Source: Desulfovibrionaceae bacterium
GTDB taxonomy: Bacteria > Desulfobacterota > Desulfovibrionia > Desulfovibrionales > Desulfovibrionaceae
Assembly (NCBI GenBank): GCA_031082225.1
Contig: JAVHLG010000001.1
Coordinates: 94,739 to 158,738 of the forward strand
Direction of reading: 5' to 3'
Length of the DNA stretch: 64,000 nt
Part shown: positions 24,668-35,158 of the stretch, in pieces
Layout: the number at the start of each line of letters is the position of its first letter
Position numbering within the stretch: position 1 is the stretch's first letter
The notes under the pieces: model-generated
The model's input: only the letters and a program-made list of their open reading frames with translations
Database searches by the model: none
Told to the model about the DNA's origin: nothing
Program-made: the position numbers and the translations under genes

Positions 24668-27322
24668 TTACAGCCCGAGCACGGCCGCCACGGCCTGCAT
24701 GTCCAGGCGCTCTTCCACCACGTCGGCCAGCCGGGAAAGGGCCGGTTCCAGATCATAGGGCGTGGGGACCACCCGGGGGGCGAGGCCCTTGCGGCGGCGC
24801 AGGCCGTCCAGCCAGGCGCGGCGGAAGGCGTCGGCGTCGAACAGGCCGTGCAGATACGATCCCCACACCAGCCCGTCCGGCCGGGCGTGGCCCAGGGCCT
24901 GGCCGTCCTGACGGCGCACGACCTCCACCAGCCCAGCAGCGCCCAACGGGCGGCTCACCCCGTGGTGGATCTCATAGCCCGCCAGCGCCAAGCCGCTCGG
25001 CAGATGGACGGCGGTCACGAAGCGCAGGGTCTTTTCCGGCACAAGCTCCGTGGCCAGCGGCAAAAGCCCAAGCCCCGCCTCCCGCTCCCGGCCCGATTCC
25101 AGGCCCGTGGGGTCGCGCACCTCGTCGCCGAGCATCTGCATCCCGGCGCAGACGCCCACCACCTCGCACCGCCCCGAGGCCGCGCAGGCCGCAATCTCCC
25201 GATCCAGGCCCACGGTCCGCAGCCAGGCCAGATCGGCCAGGGTGTTCTTGCTGCCGGGCAGAATCAGGGCGTCGGGCATATGGCCGCCAGCCACCTCCCC
25301 CGGGGCGCGCACCAGACGCACGGCCGTATCCGGCTCCGCCAAAAGGGCGTCGCAGTCCGTGAAATTGGACAGGTGGGGCAGATCGATCACGGCCACGTCC
25401 AGATCGGCGTCCCGGCGCAGGGGCAAAAACCCCCCGGCCTTAAGCGACACCGAATCCTCCTCGGGCAGCCCCAGGTCCGCGATGTTGGGCACAACGCCCC
25501 ACACCCGCCTGCCCGTCAGCCGGTCAAGAAAGTCCGGTCCGTCGCCCAGAAGCCTGGGATCGCCCCGAAAACGGTTGAGCACGAACCCGCACACCCGCCG
25601 CCGGTCGGCCTCGGGCAAAAGCTCCATGGTCCCGGCCAGGGCCGCGAACGACCCGCCCCGGTCGATGTCCGCGACAAGAAGCACCGCCGCCCCGGCATGG
25701 GCGGCCATGGCCATGTTCACGATGTCGTGGCGCATGAGGTTGATCTCGGCCGGGCTGCCCGCGCCCTCCAGGACCATGACCTCGTGGCGCGCCGCCAGGC
25801 CGTCGTAGGCCGCCTGTACCGTGGAGAACAGCTCCCGCTTGCGGGCGAAATAGGTGCGGGCGTCCATGTTGCCCACCGGACGGCCCAGAACGATGACCTG
25901 GGCGCCGGTCTCCGAGGAGGGCTTGAGCAGCACCGGGTTCATGGCCGCCTCGGGGGCCAGGCCGCAGGCCCGGGCCTGGAGGATCTGGGCCCGGCCCATC
26001 TCCAGGCCGTCCGGGGTGACCCCGGAATTGAGCGACATGTTTTGGGCCTTGAACGGGGCCACGGACAGGCCCCGGCGGCGCAGGATGCGGCACAGGGCGG
26101 CGGCCAGCACGGACTTGCCCACGTTTGAGGCCGTGCCCTGGAGCATGATGGCCGGGGTCCGGCGCAGCCGGGTCGACCGGAGCGGATAGGGCCGGGCCGG
26201 ATCAAGCTCGCGTCCCATGGCCGCGCACAGCCGGGCGTTGTCCTCCTCGCTACGCACCGCCACCCGGAAAAAGCGGCCACACAGGCCCTCGAAGTCGGCG
26301 CAGGCCCGGATGGCCACACCGTGTCCGGCCAACAGCCGGTCGCGCAGGGCCAGGGCCGCGCCGGGGACGCCCTCCAGGCGGCACAACAGGAAATTGGCCT
26401 GGGACGGGAACACCCGCACCCCGGGCAGCCCGGCCAGGTCGCTGGCAAGGATCTCACGCAGCCGGGCCGTCTCCGCCGCCGTGCGGGCCAGAAAGGCCGC
26501 CTCCCCGAGAAAGGCCTCACCCACGGCCTGGGCCATGGCGTTGACCGGCCAGGGGGCCAACTCCTGCCGCACCCGGCCGATGATGCCCGCATCGGCGGCA
26601 AAAAGGCCCAGGCGCAGGCCCGGCACGGCAAAGGACTTGGTCAGGGACAAGAAGACGGCCACATTCGTCGGCCGGTTGCGGGTCAGGCTGGCAAAGTCCG
26701 GCACGAAGTCGGCAAAGGCCTCGTCCACCACGAACAGGCAGTCCGGACGCCTGGCGGCCAGCGCCCGCAGGGGCGCGTCCGGAAAGCTCTGTCCGGTGGG
26801 GTTCTGGGGCCGCCCCAGAAAGACCAGGGCCGGGGCATCGGGCAGGGCCGCTTCGAGTTCGGCGAAGTCCAGGACGAAATCCCGCTCCGGGGGCGTGAGA
26901 AAGGCCGTCACGGCCAGCCCGGCCCGCTCGCAGGCCCGACGGTAGTCCACATAGCAGGGGGCCACGACCACGGCCCGGGACCAGACCGGCCCATCCGCCC
27001 CACCCGTCCCCCCCGGTCCCCGGGCGGCCCGGGCCAGGGCGAAGAGCAGGTCGCTGGTGCCGTTTCCGGCCACAAGCGTTTCCTGCGGCACGCCGTAGCG
27101 GCGGCTGGCGGCCCGAAGCAGCCCGGCGCTGTCCGGGTCGGGATAGCGGATCAGGTCGGACACGGTGCGGCTTAGGACCGGGCGCAGGGCGTCCGGCGGC
27201 CCAAGCGGGTTCATGCTGGCCGAAAAATCCAGGATGTCCGCCGGATCGCGGCCGCAGGACGCGGCCAGGGCCAGGACATGGCCGCCGTGGGTGACGGGGG
27301 GGATGTGGGGCGTGGGGGGCAT
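24668..27322 (-). CDS. cobQ: Fused threonine-phosphate decarboxylase-like aminotransferase and cobyric acid synthase
   Basis: 884 residues with two complete domains. Residues 1 to about 375 are a PLP enzyme of the CobC/CobD type: ILDFSASMNPLGPPDALR, LVAGNGTSDLLFALA, GRPQNPTGQSFP and the PLP-Lys region FLSLTKSFAVPGLRLGLF. It makes the aminopropanol phosphate linker. From about residue 390 the protein is CobQ/CbiP: P-loop MLQGTASNVGKSVLAAALC, FKAQNMSLNSGVT, then the glutamine amidotransferase part with nucleophile Cys in VGVCAGMQMLG and His in GYEIHHG. CobQ amidates cobyrinate diamide to cobyric acid. There is no stop or frameshift between the parts, so this is a real gene fusion of two cobalamin steps. 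The fusion carries no separate promoter signal I can name. Confidence 0.93.
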   Translation of the reverse strand: MPPTPHIPPVTHGGHVLALAASCGRDPADILDFSASMNPLGPPDALRPVLSRTVSDLIRYPDPDSAGLLRAASRRYGVPQETLVAGNGTSDLLFALARAARGPGGTGGADGPVWSRAVVVAPCYVDYRRACERAGLAVTAFLTPPERDFVLDFAELEAALPDAPALVFLGRPQNPTGQSFPDAPLRALAARRPDCLFVVDEAFADFVPDFASLTRNRPTNVAVFLSLTKSFAVPGLRLGLFAADAGIIGRVRQELAPWPVNAMAQAVGEAFLGEAAFLARTAAETARLREILASDLAGLPGVRVFPSQANFLLCRLEGVPGAALALRDRLLAGHGVAIRACADFEGLCGRFFRVAVRSEEDNARLCAAMGRELDPARPYPLRSTRLRRTPAIMLQGTASNVGKSVLAAALCRILRRRGLSVAPFKAQNMSLNSGVTPDGLEMGRAQILQARACGLAPEAAMNPVLLKPSSETGAQVIVLGRPVGNMDARTYFARKRELFSTVQAAYDGLAARHEVMVLEGAGSPAEINLMRHDIVNMAMAAHAGAAVLLVADIDRGGSFAALAGTMELLPEADRRRVCGFVLNRFRGDPRLLGDGPDFLDRLTGRRVWGVVPNIADLGLPEEDSVSLKAGGFLPLRRDADLDVAVIDLPHLSNFTDCDALLAEPDTAVRLVRAPGEVAGGHMPDALILPGSKNTLADLAWLRTVGLDREIAACAASGRCEVVGVCAGMQMLGDEVRDPTGLESGREREAGLGLLPLATELVPEKTLRFVTAVHLPSGLALAGYEIHHGVSRPLGAAGLVEVVRRQDGQALGHARPDGLVWGSYLHGLFDADAFRRAWLDGLRRRKGLAPRVVPTPYDLEPALSRLADVVEERLDMQAVAAVLGL

Positions 27323-27349
27323 GGGGGCCTTTTGAGGCGTTTCGCCCGG

Positions 27350-27775
27350 CTACCTGGCCACCAGGAGCCAGAACGCGGCGAAGAGGCTTACGATGATGAC
27401 CATGATGGAGATCATGAACAACATGTCGGGCAGGGCCGAAAACTGCTGTTCGCCCCGGTTGATGAGGCGGCGCACGTAGGCGAAGCGCCACCCGGCCATG
27501 ATGATCACCGCCACGCCCACGGCGAAGGTGGTCAGGCTGATGGCCTCGGTGTGCAGGTGCTTTCTGGTCAGGCCCTCGAACATGGGCAGGGACTGCATCT
27601 GGCGGATGAAAAAATCGAAGCGCTCGATGACGAACCCGAAGGCGAAAAGCGCCAGCCCCGTGCGGCACCAGGCCAGGAAGGTGCGCTCGTTGGCCAGATG
27701 GTTGCGCTGCCAGGCCAGAAGCACCTGGGGGTTGGTCAGGTCGAAGGCTGTGGTGGGGATGGTGCAGTCTTTCAT
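27350..27775 (-). CDS. DUF202 (YidH-type) inner-membrane protein
   Basis: 141 residues from ATG 27775 with AAGGGAG before it. The DUF202 signature LLAWQRNHLANERTFLAWCR is followed by three hydrophobic segments (TGLALFAFGFVIERF, LTTFAVGVAVIIMAGWRF, MISIMVIIVSLFAAFWLLV). Function of the family is unknown. It lies 27 bases before the cobC-cobQ fusion on the same strand and may be co-transcribed with it, though no functional link is known. Confidence 0.87.
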   Translation of the reverse strand: MKDCTIPTTAFDLTNPQVLLAWQRNHLANERTFLAWCRTGLALFAFGFVIERFDFFIRQMQSLPMFEGLTRKHLHTEAISLTTFAVGVAVIIMAGWRFAYVRRLINRGEQQFSALPDMLFMISIMVIIVSLFAAFWLLVAR

Positions 27776-27942
27776 GGCGGTCTCCCTTGTCGTGGTCACT
27801 GCGAGGCCATAGCCAAAAGGGCAGACCGTGGCAAACCCGCTTGCGGGCCGCGCTGCGCACGGCATTCCCCAACACCCCCGGGTGGCCGGACCTCGCGGAT
27901 CCCGCGAACGTCGACGACGCGCCGCGACGGCGGCGGGAGGGT

Positions 27943-28566
27943 TCAGGCCCCGGGGCCGGTCCGGCGCAGGGCCCAGGCCCAGCAGGCGGCCGCGACGCCG
28001 ACAAAGGCCCCGGCCAGCACGTCGGAGGGATAGTGTCTGAGGGCGAAGACGCGGCTGACCCCCACCAGGACCGCCAGGAGGCAAAACGGTCCGGCCAGAC
28101 GGCGAAAGCGCAGGGCCAGGGCCGCGCACAGGGCGAAGATGCGCGTGGCGTGCCCCGAGGGAAAGGACGTGAACCCGCTTTCCTCGGTGAACCAGGTGAA
28201 GCCGTAGCGGTCCTCGGTGAAAAGAAGGGGCGGTCGGCAGCGCCCGAACACGAATTTCAGGCAGTCCGCCAGGGCCATGGCCGCGCAGACCGCCAGACAG
28301 ATGCACAACAGGTCGCGGGCCCAGTTTTTCGGGGTCGGGCCCAGGAGGTTCACGGCGCTTGCGGCCAGGCCCACGGCCACAAGCGAAGACAGAAACGTCT
28401 CGTCGGCCGCAAGGCTGACGTATTTCGCCAGGTCGAACACCGCCGTCTGTTTGAGGCCGTGGGCGAACCAGGCCGCCGGGCGGTCGAAAAACAGAAAGGA
28501 CAGGGTGATGAGGCCGGTCACGGCCAGGGCCGCCTTGCCGGTTTGCGCCAGGAGCCTGCTTTTCAT
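27943..28566 (-). CDS. PAP2-family membrane phosphatase
   Basis: 207 residues from ATG 28566, preceded by GGAGG at four bases. The three phosphatase motifs are present: KFVFGRCRP (motif 1), SFPSGHATR (motif 2) and SRVFALRHYPSDVLAG (motif 3), with the catalytic His residues in motifs 2 and 3. Five or six hydrophobic segments place it in the inner membrane. Such enzymes dephosphorylate phosphatidate, undecaprenyl pyrophosphate or lipid A; the substrate cannot be fixed here. Confidence 0.9.
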   Translation of the reverse strand: MKSRLLAQTGKAALAVTGLITLSFLFFDRPAAWFAHGLKQTAVFDLAKYVSLAADETFLSSLVAVGLAASAVNLLGPTPKNWARDLLCICLAVCAAMALADCLKFVFGRCRPPLLFTEDRYGFTWFTEESGFTSFPSGHATRIFALCAALALRFRRLAGPFCLLAVLVGVSRVFALRHYPSDVLAGAFVGVAAACWAWALRRTGPGA

Positions 28567-28775
28567 GGAACCTCCGTGGGGCGCGAACCTATCCGAACCG
28601 CCGGGCAGGGACAAGGCGTGCCGCCACGGCGCCCGTGACCACGCCTCAGGCCGGTCAATTCGCATGCCGCCCAAGTCGGTCCTTTTCATTTGTCATTGCC
28701 AGGCAGGCCGCCCAGGCCGCAGCCGGGATCATCCGGACGTCCCGACACACACTGCGCTGCGGCCGGAAAACAGCA

Positions 28776-28804
28776 AACCCCTCCCGGCATAACCGGAAGG
28801 GGTT
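28776..28804 (-). terminator. Terminator downstream of groEL
   Basis: Read on the minus strand, AACCCCTTCCGG and CCGGGAGGGGTT form a stem with a five-base loop, followed by TGCTGTTTT. It lies about 70 bases after the groEL stop. Confidence 0.65.
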
Positions 28805-28818
28805 CGCAATCAGCCTGC

Positions 28819-28842
28819 GGGGCCGGACGGATGTCCGGCCCC
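28819..28842 (-). terminator. Second hairpin after groEL
   Basis: A perfect ten-base stem GGGGCCGGAC (28819-28828) / GTCCGGCCCC (28833-28842) with loop GGAT lies 33 bases after the groEL stop. It has no T-run; with the next hairpin it may protect the mRNA 3' end or help termination. Confidence 0.45.
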
Positions 28843-28875
28843 GGGTCATGATCGGTTGCGCGGTGCGGGCGCGGG

Positions 28876-30579
<1,704 letters not shown>

Positions 30580-30589
30580 TCACGCGCCG

Positions 30590-30880
30590 CTATTTTTCGA
30601 TGATGCAGAGGATGTCGTCCTCGCGCATGATCAGGAATTCCTCGTCCTCGACCTTGATCTCGGTCCCGGCGTACTTGTTGAAAAGCACGAATTCCCCGGC
30701 CTTGACGTTGGGCTTGATGCGCTTGCCGTCTTCGCCGAGCTTGCCGTCGCCCACAGCCTTGATCTCGCCCTTCATGGGCTTTTCCTTGGCCGAATCCGGA
30801 ATGTACAGGCCGCCCTTGGTCATCGTCTCTTCTTCGAGACGCTTCACCAGAACGCGATCGCCAAGCGGTTTAAGCTTCAT
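30590..30880 (-). CDS. groES: Co-chaperonin GroES
   Basis: 96 residues. [18 protein letters not shown] at the N-terminus, the mobile loop [20 protein letters not shown], and the roof/core region [35 protein letters not shown]. First gene of the groESL operon, 42 bases downstream of CIRCE. Confidence 0.98.
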   Translation of the reverse strand: MKLKPLGDRVLVKRLEEETMTKGGLYIPDSAKEKPMKGEIKAVGDGKLGEDGKRIKPNVKAGEFVLFNKYAGTEIKVEDEEFLIMREDDILCIIEK

Positions 30881-30921
30881 GTGCTATGACCTCCATTGGG
30901 TGTTTTGATGTGTTTTTTCTG

Positions 30922-30948
30922 TTAGCACTCGCAAGGGTCGAGTGCCAG
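30922..30948 (-). promoter_or_regulatory. CIRCE element (HrcA operator) of groESL
   Basis: TTAGCACTC-N9-GAGTGCCAG; the left arm matches the consensus perfectly and the right arm differs at two of nine bases (consensus GAGTGCTAA). It lies between the predicted promoter and groES, where HrcA binding represses heat-shock chaperonin transcription. Confidence 0.9.
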
Positions 30949-30963
30949 TCTCAGGCGGGAGAG

Positions 30964-30991
30964 AATCTAACCACGATTCCCGTAAAGGCAA
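30964..30991 (-). promoter_or_regulatory. Predicted sigma-70 promoter of groESL
   Basis: On the minus strand TTGCCT (30986-30991) and TAGATT (30964-30969) are 16 bases apart. The start of transcription would fall about 7-10 bases before CIRCE, the normal geometry for HrcA control. Confidence 0.5.
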
Positions 30992-31456
30992 GAAAAAAAA
31001 TTGTGGGCGGCCCGTTTTTTTCTCCGCGCAACGCCGCGCGCCCGGATCGCCCTGTCGTACCTCTCTTTACGCCGCGCGCCGGTTCGCCCTGTCGCGGGCA
31101 GGGGCTGGGCTTCACAACCTGCGCCCCTGCGGGGTGCGCCCGGACCGCCCGGCAGACCTGAGCATTGATCCTTCGCCCGCCCCGCCCCGAGACACACGTC
31201 CTGCCCGTCGCCATTGCGCGAAGCGGCCCCTGTGCCGCCCCGGTCTGACGGCACGCCCCATGTTACGCTTGCGAAAAAGATATCCATCTGGTTTTTCACA
31301 CCCTCTTGACCCGGTCGGGGGTTTTGACTAGCGTCCTGCGTGTCTGCCTCCGTCAGGCGCATCACAACGCACGGCGACGACCTGGGCGGTCTGCGTCCCG
31401 CAGTCCCCCGTCCGGTCGGCGGATCGAAAAGTCCTCAACCCCCAAGCGAGGCGTCC
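30992..31456. other. Divergent intergenic region between groESL and ech
   Basis: No gene is supported. The left part is GC-rich; near 31306 TTGACC occurs 17 bases before a poor -10 candidate (TAGCGT, 31329-31334) ahead of echA. An ech promoter is expected here but not convincingly visible. Confidence 0.3.
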
Positions 31457-33373
31457 ATGCGCGACACCCTGGTTTTCGCAACCGTGCTTTTGCCGTTTTT
31501 CGCCGCCGTCCTGGCCTTTTTGGCCCGGGGCGCCGCGCCGCGCAAACTGCTCGTGGTCGCAACCGCCCTGATCCTTTTCGCGGCCTCGGCCTGTCTGGTC
31601 GCCACGGGGCCCTTCACCCTGGAGGCCTCGCCCGTCTTCGAGGCCCTGGTGACCGTGGGCGATTTCGCGCTGCTGGGGATCATCGTCTTTCTCGGCCTCC
31701 GGCTGAAAAACCAGCTCGTGGTCTGGCTGTCCCTGGGCCAGATCGCCGGACTGGCCTTCCTGGACTTTGCCCTCGTGGACCACGCCGCCACAGCCCCGGC
31801 GTTTTACGTGGACGATTTAAGCCTCGTCATGGTGGCCATCATCTCCATGATCGGCTCGCTGATCGGCGTCTACGCCCTGGGCTACATGAAGGTGCATGAG
31901 GAGCACCTGCACCTGGAAAAATCCAGGCAGCCCCGGTTCTTTTTCTTCATCCTGCTGTTTCTGGGGGCCATGAACGGGCTGGTTTTGGCCGACAGCCTGT
32001 CCTGGATGTACTTTTTCTGGGAAATCACCACCCTGTGCTCGTTTTTCCTCATCGCCCACGACGGCACGGACATCGCCCGTAAAAACGCCGAACGCGCCCT
32101 GTGGATGAACGTGGTGGGCGGCGCGGCCTTCGTACTGGGCTTGATCCTGCTCCAGAAGGGGGCCCAAACCCTGTCGCTCCAGGCGCTTCTGGCCGTCGCC
32201 CCGGAGGTTTCAGCCGGGGGCCTTCTGGTGGTGCCGCTGTTCCTTCTGGTCTTCGCCGGATTCACCAAGGCCGCCCAGGCCCCGTTCCAGAGCTGGCTGA
32301 CCGGGGCCATGGTCGCGCCCACCCCGGTGTCGGCCCTTTTGCACTCCTCCACCATGGTCAAGGCCGGAGTCTATCTCATCGTCCGTCTGGCCCCGCTTTT
32401 CGTGGGCACCTACCTCTCGGCCCTGGTGGCCCTTTTCGGGGCCTTCTGCTTCCTGGCCACGGCGGCCATGGCCGTGGGCCAGTCCAACGGCAAAAAGATC
32501 CTGGCCTATTCCACCATCTCCAACCTGGCCCTGATCATTGCCTGCGCGGGCATCAACACCCCGGCCGCCATCACCGCTGCGGTAATGCTCATCATCTTCC
32601 ACGCCGTGTCCAAGGCCCTGCTCTTCATGTGCGTCGGGAGCATCGAGCAACGCATCGGCAGCCGGGACATTGAGGACATGCGCGGCCTTTCCCAGGTCAT
32701 GCCGCGCACGGCGGTGCTCGCCGCCATCGGCATCATGACCATGATGCTGCCGCCGTTCGGCATGCTCCTGGCCAAGTGGATGGCCATCGAATCCGCCTCG
32801 GCCCAGTTTTTGGTGGTGACCATGCTGGCCCTGGGCAGCGCCCTGACCGTGCTTTTCTGGGCTCGGTGGGCGGGCATGCTCTTTTCCGCACCCTTTGGCC
32901 GGGGCACACCCGAGGAGCAGCCCCCCTCGGTGCGCCTGCCCCTGGTGATCCTGGCCGGGGCCGCCGTGATTTTGAGCCTCGGCGCGCCGTTTCTGTACGA
33001 CAGCCTGGTGGCCCCGGTGGTGGCCATGTACTACGCCGCCCCGGGATACGCCGTGAGCGCGGGCATCATGGAGAACGCCAGCGGCGTCTTCTGGATCTAT
33101 CCCCTGTTCCTGATTCTGGGCATCGGGTTCGCCCTGGCCGTGCGGGCCGCCGGGAGGATCCGCCCGGCCGATGTCGCCGCCCCCTACATGTGCGGGGCCC
33201 AGCGCGACGTGGACGGCCATCCGGGATTCACCGGCCCCATGAACCAGCCTGTGGCCGCGACCCCGGGGAATGCGTACCTGCCCCGGATTTTCGGCGAGGA
33301 GATGCTTGGCAGATACGCCAATGTGGCCGCCCTGGCGCTTGTGGCGCTCATGCTCGGAGGTGTGCTGTGGTAG
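31457..33373 (+). CDS. echA: Ech hydrogenase membrane subunit EchA (NuoL-like)
   Basis: 638 residues, about 15 hydrophobic segments. It is the proton or sodium-translocating antiporter-like subunit of energy-converting [NiFe] hydrogenase. The NuoL/MrpA core is visible: LADSLSWMYFFWEITTLCSF (with the Glu of the first channel), FTKAAQAPFQSWLTGAM and TPVSALLHSSTMVKAGVYLI, the key Lys/His pattern of complex I antiporter subunits. The start ATG 31457 has GAGG upstream. First of six genes, echA to echF, on the plus strand; its stop overlaps the GTG start of echB by seven bases. Confidence 0.94.
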   Translation: MRDTLVFATVLLPFFAAVLAFLARGAAPRKLLVVATALILFAASACLVATGPFTLEASPVFEALVTVGDFALLGIIVFLGLRLKNQLVVWLSLGQIAGLAFLDFALVDHAATAPAFYVDDLSLVMVAIISMIGSLIGVYALGYMKVHEEHLHLEKSRQPRFFFFILLFLGAMNGLVLADSLSWMYFFWEITTLCSFFLIAHDGTDIARKNAERALWMNVVGGAAFVLGLILLQKGAQTLSLQALLAVAPEVSAGGLLVVPLFLLVFAGFTKAAQAPFQSWLTGAMVAPTPVSALLHSSTMVKAGVYLIVRLAPLFVGTYLSALVALFGAFCFLATAAMAVGQSNGKKILAYSTISNLALIIACAGINTPAAITAAVMLIIFHAVSKALLFMCVGSIEQRIGSRDIEDMRGLSQVMPRTAVLAAIGIMTMMLPPFGMLLAKWMAIESASAQFLVVTMLALGSALTVLFWARWAGMLFSAPFGRGTPEEQPPSVRLPLVILAGAAVILSLGAPFLYDSLVAPVVAMYYAAPGYAVSAGIMENASGVFWIYPLFLILGIGFALAVRAAGRIRPADVAAPYMCGAQRDVDGHPGFTGPMNQPVAATPGNAYLPRIFGEEMLGRYANVAALALVALMLGGVLW

Positions 33374-34218
33374 GCAAACTCGTCCTGGCCCTTTTGGCCG
33401 TGGCGCTGACGCCCCTGGTGGGCGGACTTCTGGCCGGGGTGGACCGGCGGCTCACGGCCTGGCTGCAGTCGCGCTACGGCCCGCCGGTTTTGCAGCCGTT
33501 TTACGACGTGCTCAAGCTCCTGGGCAAAAAAAAGATGGTGGTCAACCCCTGGCAGGCGCTTTCGGCCTATGTCTATCTGGCCGCCGCCGTGACCTCGGTG
33601 TTCATCTTCTTCATGCAGGGCGACCTGCTGCTGATTTTTTTCGTGTTGACCATCGGCGCGGTGTTTTTGGTGGTCGGCGCCCTGTCTGCCCCCTCGCCCT
33701 ACAGCCAGATCGGCGGCCAGCGCGAACTGTGGCAGATGCTGGCCTACGAGCCGCTCCTGGTCCTGGTGTTCGTGTCCATGGCCATGGTCACGGGCAGCTT
33801 CAAGATCACGGCCATTCTCGACCATCCCACGCCGCTTCTTTTCGAGCTGCCGCTGATGTTCATCGTCCTGGGCTACGTGTTGACCATCAAGCTGCGCAAA
33901 TCCCCCTTCGACATCTCGGCCAGCCAGCACGCCCACCAGGAGATCGTGCGCGGCGTGCTCACGGAATATTCCGGGCCGTATCTGGCCATGATCGAGATCG
34001 CCCACTGGTTCGAGGTGGTCCTGGTGCTTGGCATCTGCTCGCTTTTTTTCGCCACCAGCGCCCTGGGCGTGGTGATCCTTCTGGCGGCCGCCTATTTCCT
34101 GGAGATCCTCATCGACAACGTCATGGCCCGCATGACCTGGCGCTGGATGCTGCGCTCGGTTTTGACCGTGGGGCTGGTTCTGTCGCTGGTCAACATCCTG
34201 TGGCTGTACGTGGCCTAA
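33367..34218 (+). CDS. echB: Ech hydrogenase membrane subunit EchB (NuoH-like)
   Basis: 283 residues from GTG 33367, chosen because GGAGG (33356-33360) is six bases upstream. Homolog of NuoH/HyfC: SRYGPPVLQPFYDVLKLLGK, GALSAPSPYSQIGGQRELWQ, AYEPLLVL, SPFDISASQHAHQEIVRGVL and TEYSGPYLAMIEI, the charged loops near the hydrogenase arm, with about eight membrane helices. It anchors the soluble arm to the antiporter. Confidence 0.94.
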   Translation: MVGKLVLALLAVALTPLVGGLLAGVDRRLTAWLQSRYGPPVLQPFYDVLKLLGKKKMVVNPWQALSAYVYLAAAVTSVFIFFMQGDLLLIFFVLTIGAVFLVVGALSAPSPYSQIGGQRELWQMLAYEPLLVLVFVSMAMVTGSFKITAILDHPTPLLFELPLMFIVLGYVLTIKLRKSPFDISASQHAHQEIVRGVLTEYSGPYLAMIEIAHWFEVVLVLGICSLFFATSALGVVILLAAAYFLEILIDNVMARMTWRWMLRSVLTVGLVLSLVNILWLYVA

Positions 34219-34252
34219 CCCCTTGACGGGACATCACAAGAGAGCCGAACCC

Positions 34253-34696
34253 ATGTTCACCGACCTGATCAACAAGGGACGCCTCAAATCGCCGTGGATC
34301 ATGCACTTCGACTGCGGCAGCTGCAACGGCTGCGACATCGAGGTTCTGGCCTGCCTGACGCCGATGTACGACATCGAGCGTTTCGGCATCGTCAACGTGG
34401 GCAACCCCAAGCACGCCGACGTGCTCCTGGTCACCGGCACGGTGAACCACCGCAACAAGCATGTCTTAAAAAACCTCTACGACCAGATGCCCGACCCCAA
34501 GGCGGTCATCGCCATCGGGGCCTGCGGCCTGTCCGGGGGAATTTTCCGCGAGGCCTACAACGTGGTGGGCGGCGTGGACAAGGTCATCCCCGTGGACGTG
34601 TACGTGCCGGGCTGCCCGGCCAGGCCCGAGGCCATCATCGACGGCGTGGTCAAGGCCCTGGAGGCGGTCAAGGTCAAGCTGGGGCTTACGGCCTAG
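34253..34696 (+). CDS. echC: Ech hydrogenase small subunit EchC (NuoB-like)
   Basis: 147 residues. Holds the proximal [4Fe-4S] cluster next to the Ni-Fe site: HFDCGSCNGCDIE (two Cys), the third Cys in IAIGACGLSGG and the fourth in VPGCPARPEAI. ATG 34253 starts shortly before the first cluster motif. Normal length for EchC. Preceded by echB, with 34 bases between them. Confidence 0.95.
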   Translation: MFTDLINKGRLKSPWIMHFDCGSCNGCDIEVLACLTPMYDIERFGIVNVGNPKHADVLLVTGTVNHRNKHVLKNLYDQMPDPKAVIAIGACGLSGGIFREAYNVVGGVDKVIPVDVYVPGCPARPEAIIDGVVKALEAVKVKLGLTA

Positions 34697-34782
34697 GCGC
34701 CCCGACCCGAGACGTTTCGAAACGCAGTTCCCGGCGCGCCGCGCCCACATGACCCGACAACACCACAAGGACGCCGCCTGAC

Positions 34783-35154
34783 ATGGACGCAACCCCCATC
34801 GCCGCCCAAGGGCTCGTGGCCCTGGCCAAGGAAAAGTTCGCCGCCGGATACCGTCTGCTGACCTTAAGTTGCGTGGATCTGGGCGAGACGGGCTTCGACA
34901 TCCTCTACCACTACGACAAAGACCTGCACCTGGAGAACTACCGCCTGACCGTGCCGCGCGGCGAGACCGTGCCGAGCATCTCCGGGGTCTACTTCGCCGC
35001 GCTTTTGGTGGAAAACGAGATACGCGACCAGTTCGGGGTGTGCTTCGACGGCATCGTGCTGGATTTCGGCGGCACCCTGTACCTGGAGGACGAGGTGCGC
35101 ACCTCGCCGTTTTGCAAGTTCAGCGTCTCCCAAACAAAACCCAGCGAGGGATAG
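34783..35154 (+). CDS. echD: Ech hydrogenase subunit EchD (NuoC-like)
   Basis: 123 residues, soluble. The NuoC-like pattern is FDILYHYDKDLHLENYRLTV, IYSGVYFAALLVENEI-like region VPSISGVYFAALLVENEI and DQFGVCFDGI. It lies between echC and echE (4 bases from echE), the usual place for this subunit, which supports large-subunit assembly. Confidence 0.9.
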   Translation: MDATPIAAQGLVALAKEKFAAGYRLLTLSCVDLGETGFDILYHYDKDLHLENYRLTVPRGETVPSISGVYFAALLVENEIRDQFGVCFDGIVLDFGGTLYLEDEVRTSPFCKFSVSQTKPSEG

Positions 35155-35158
35155 CTTC

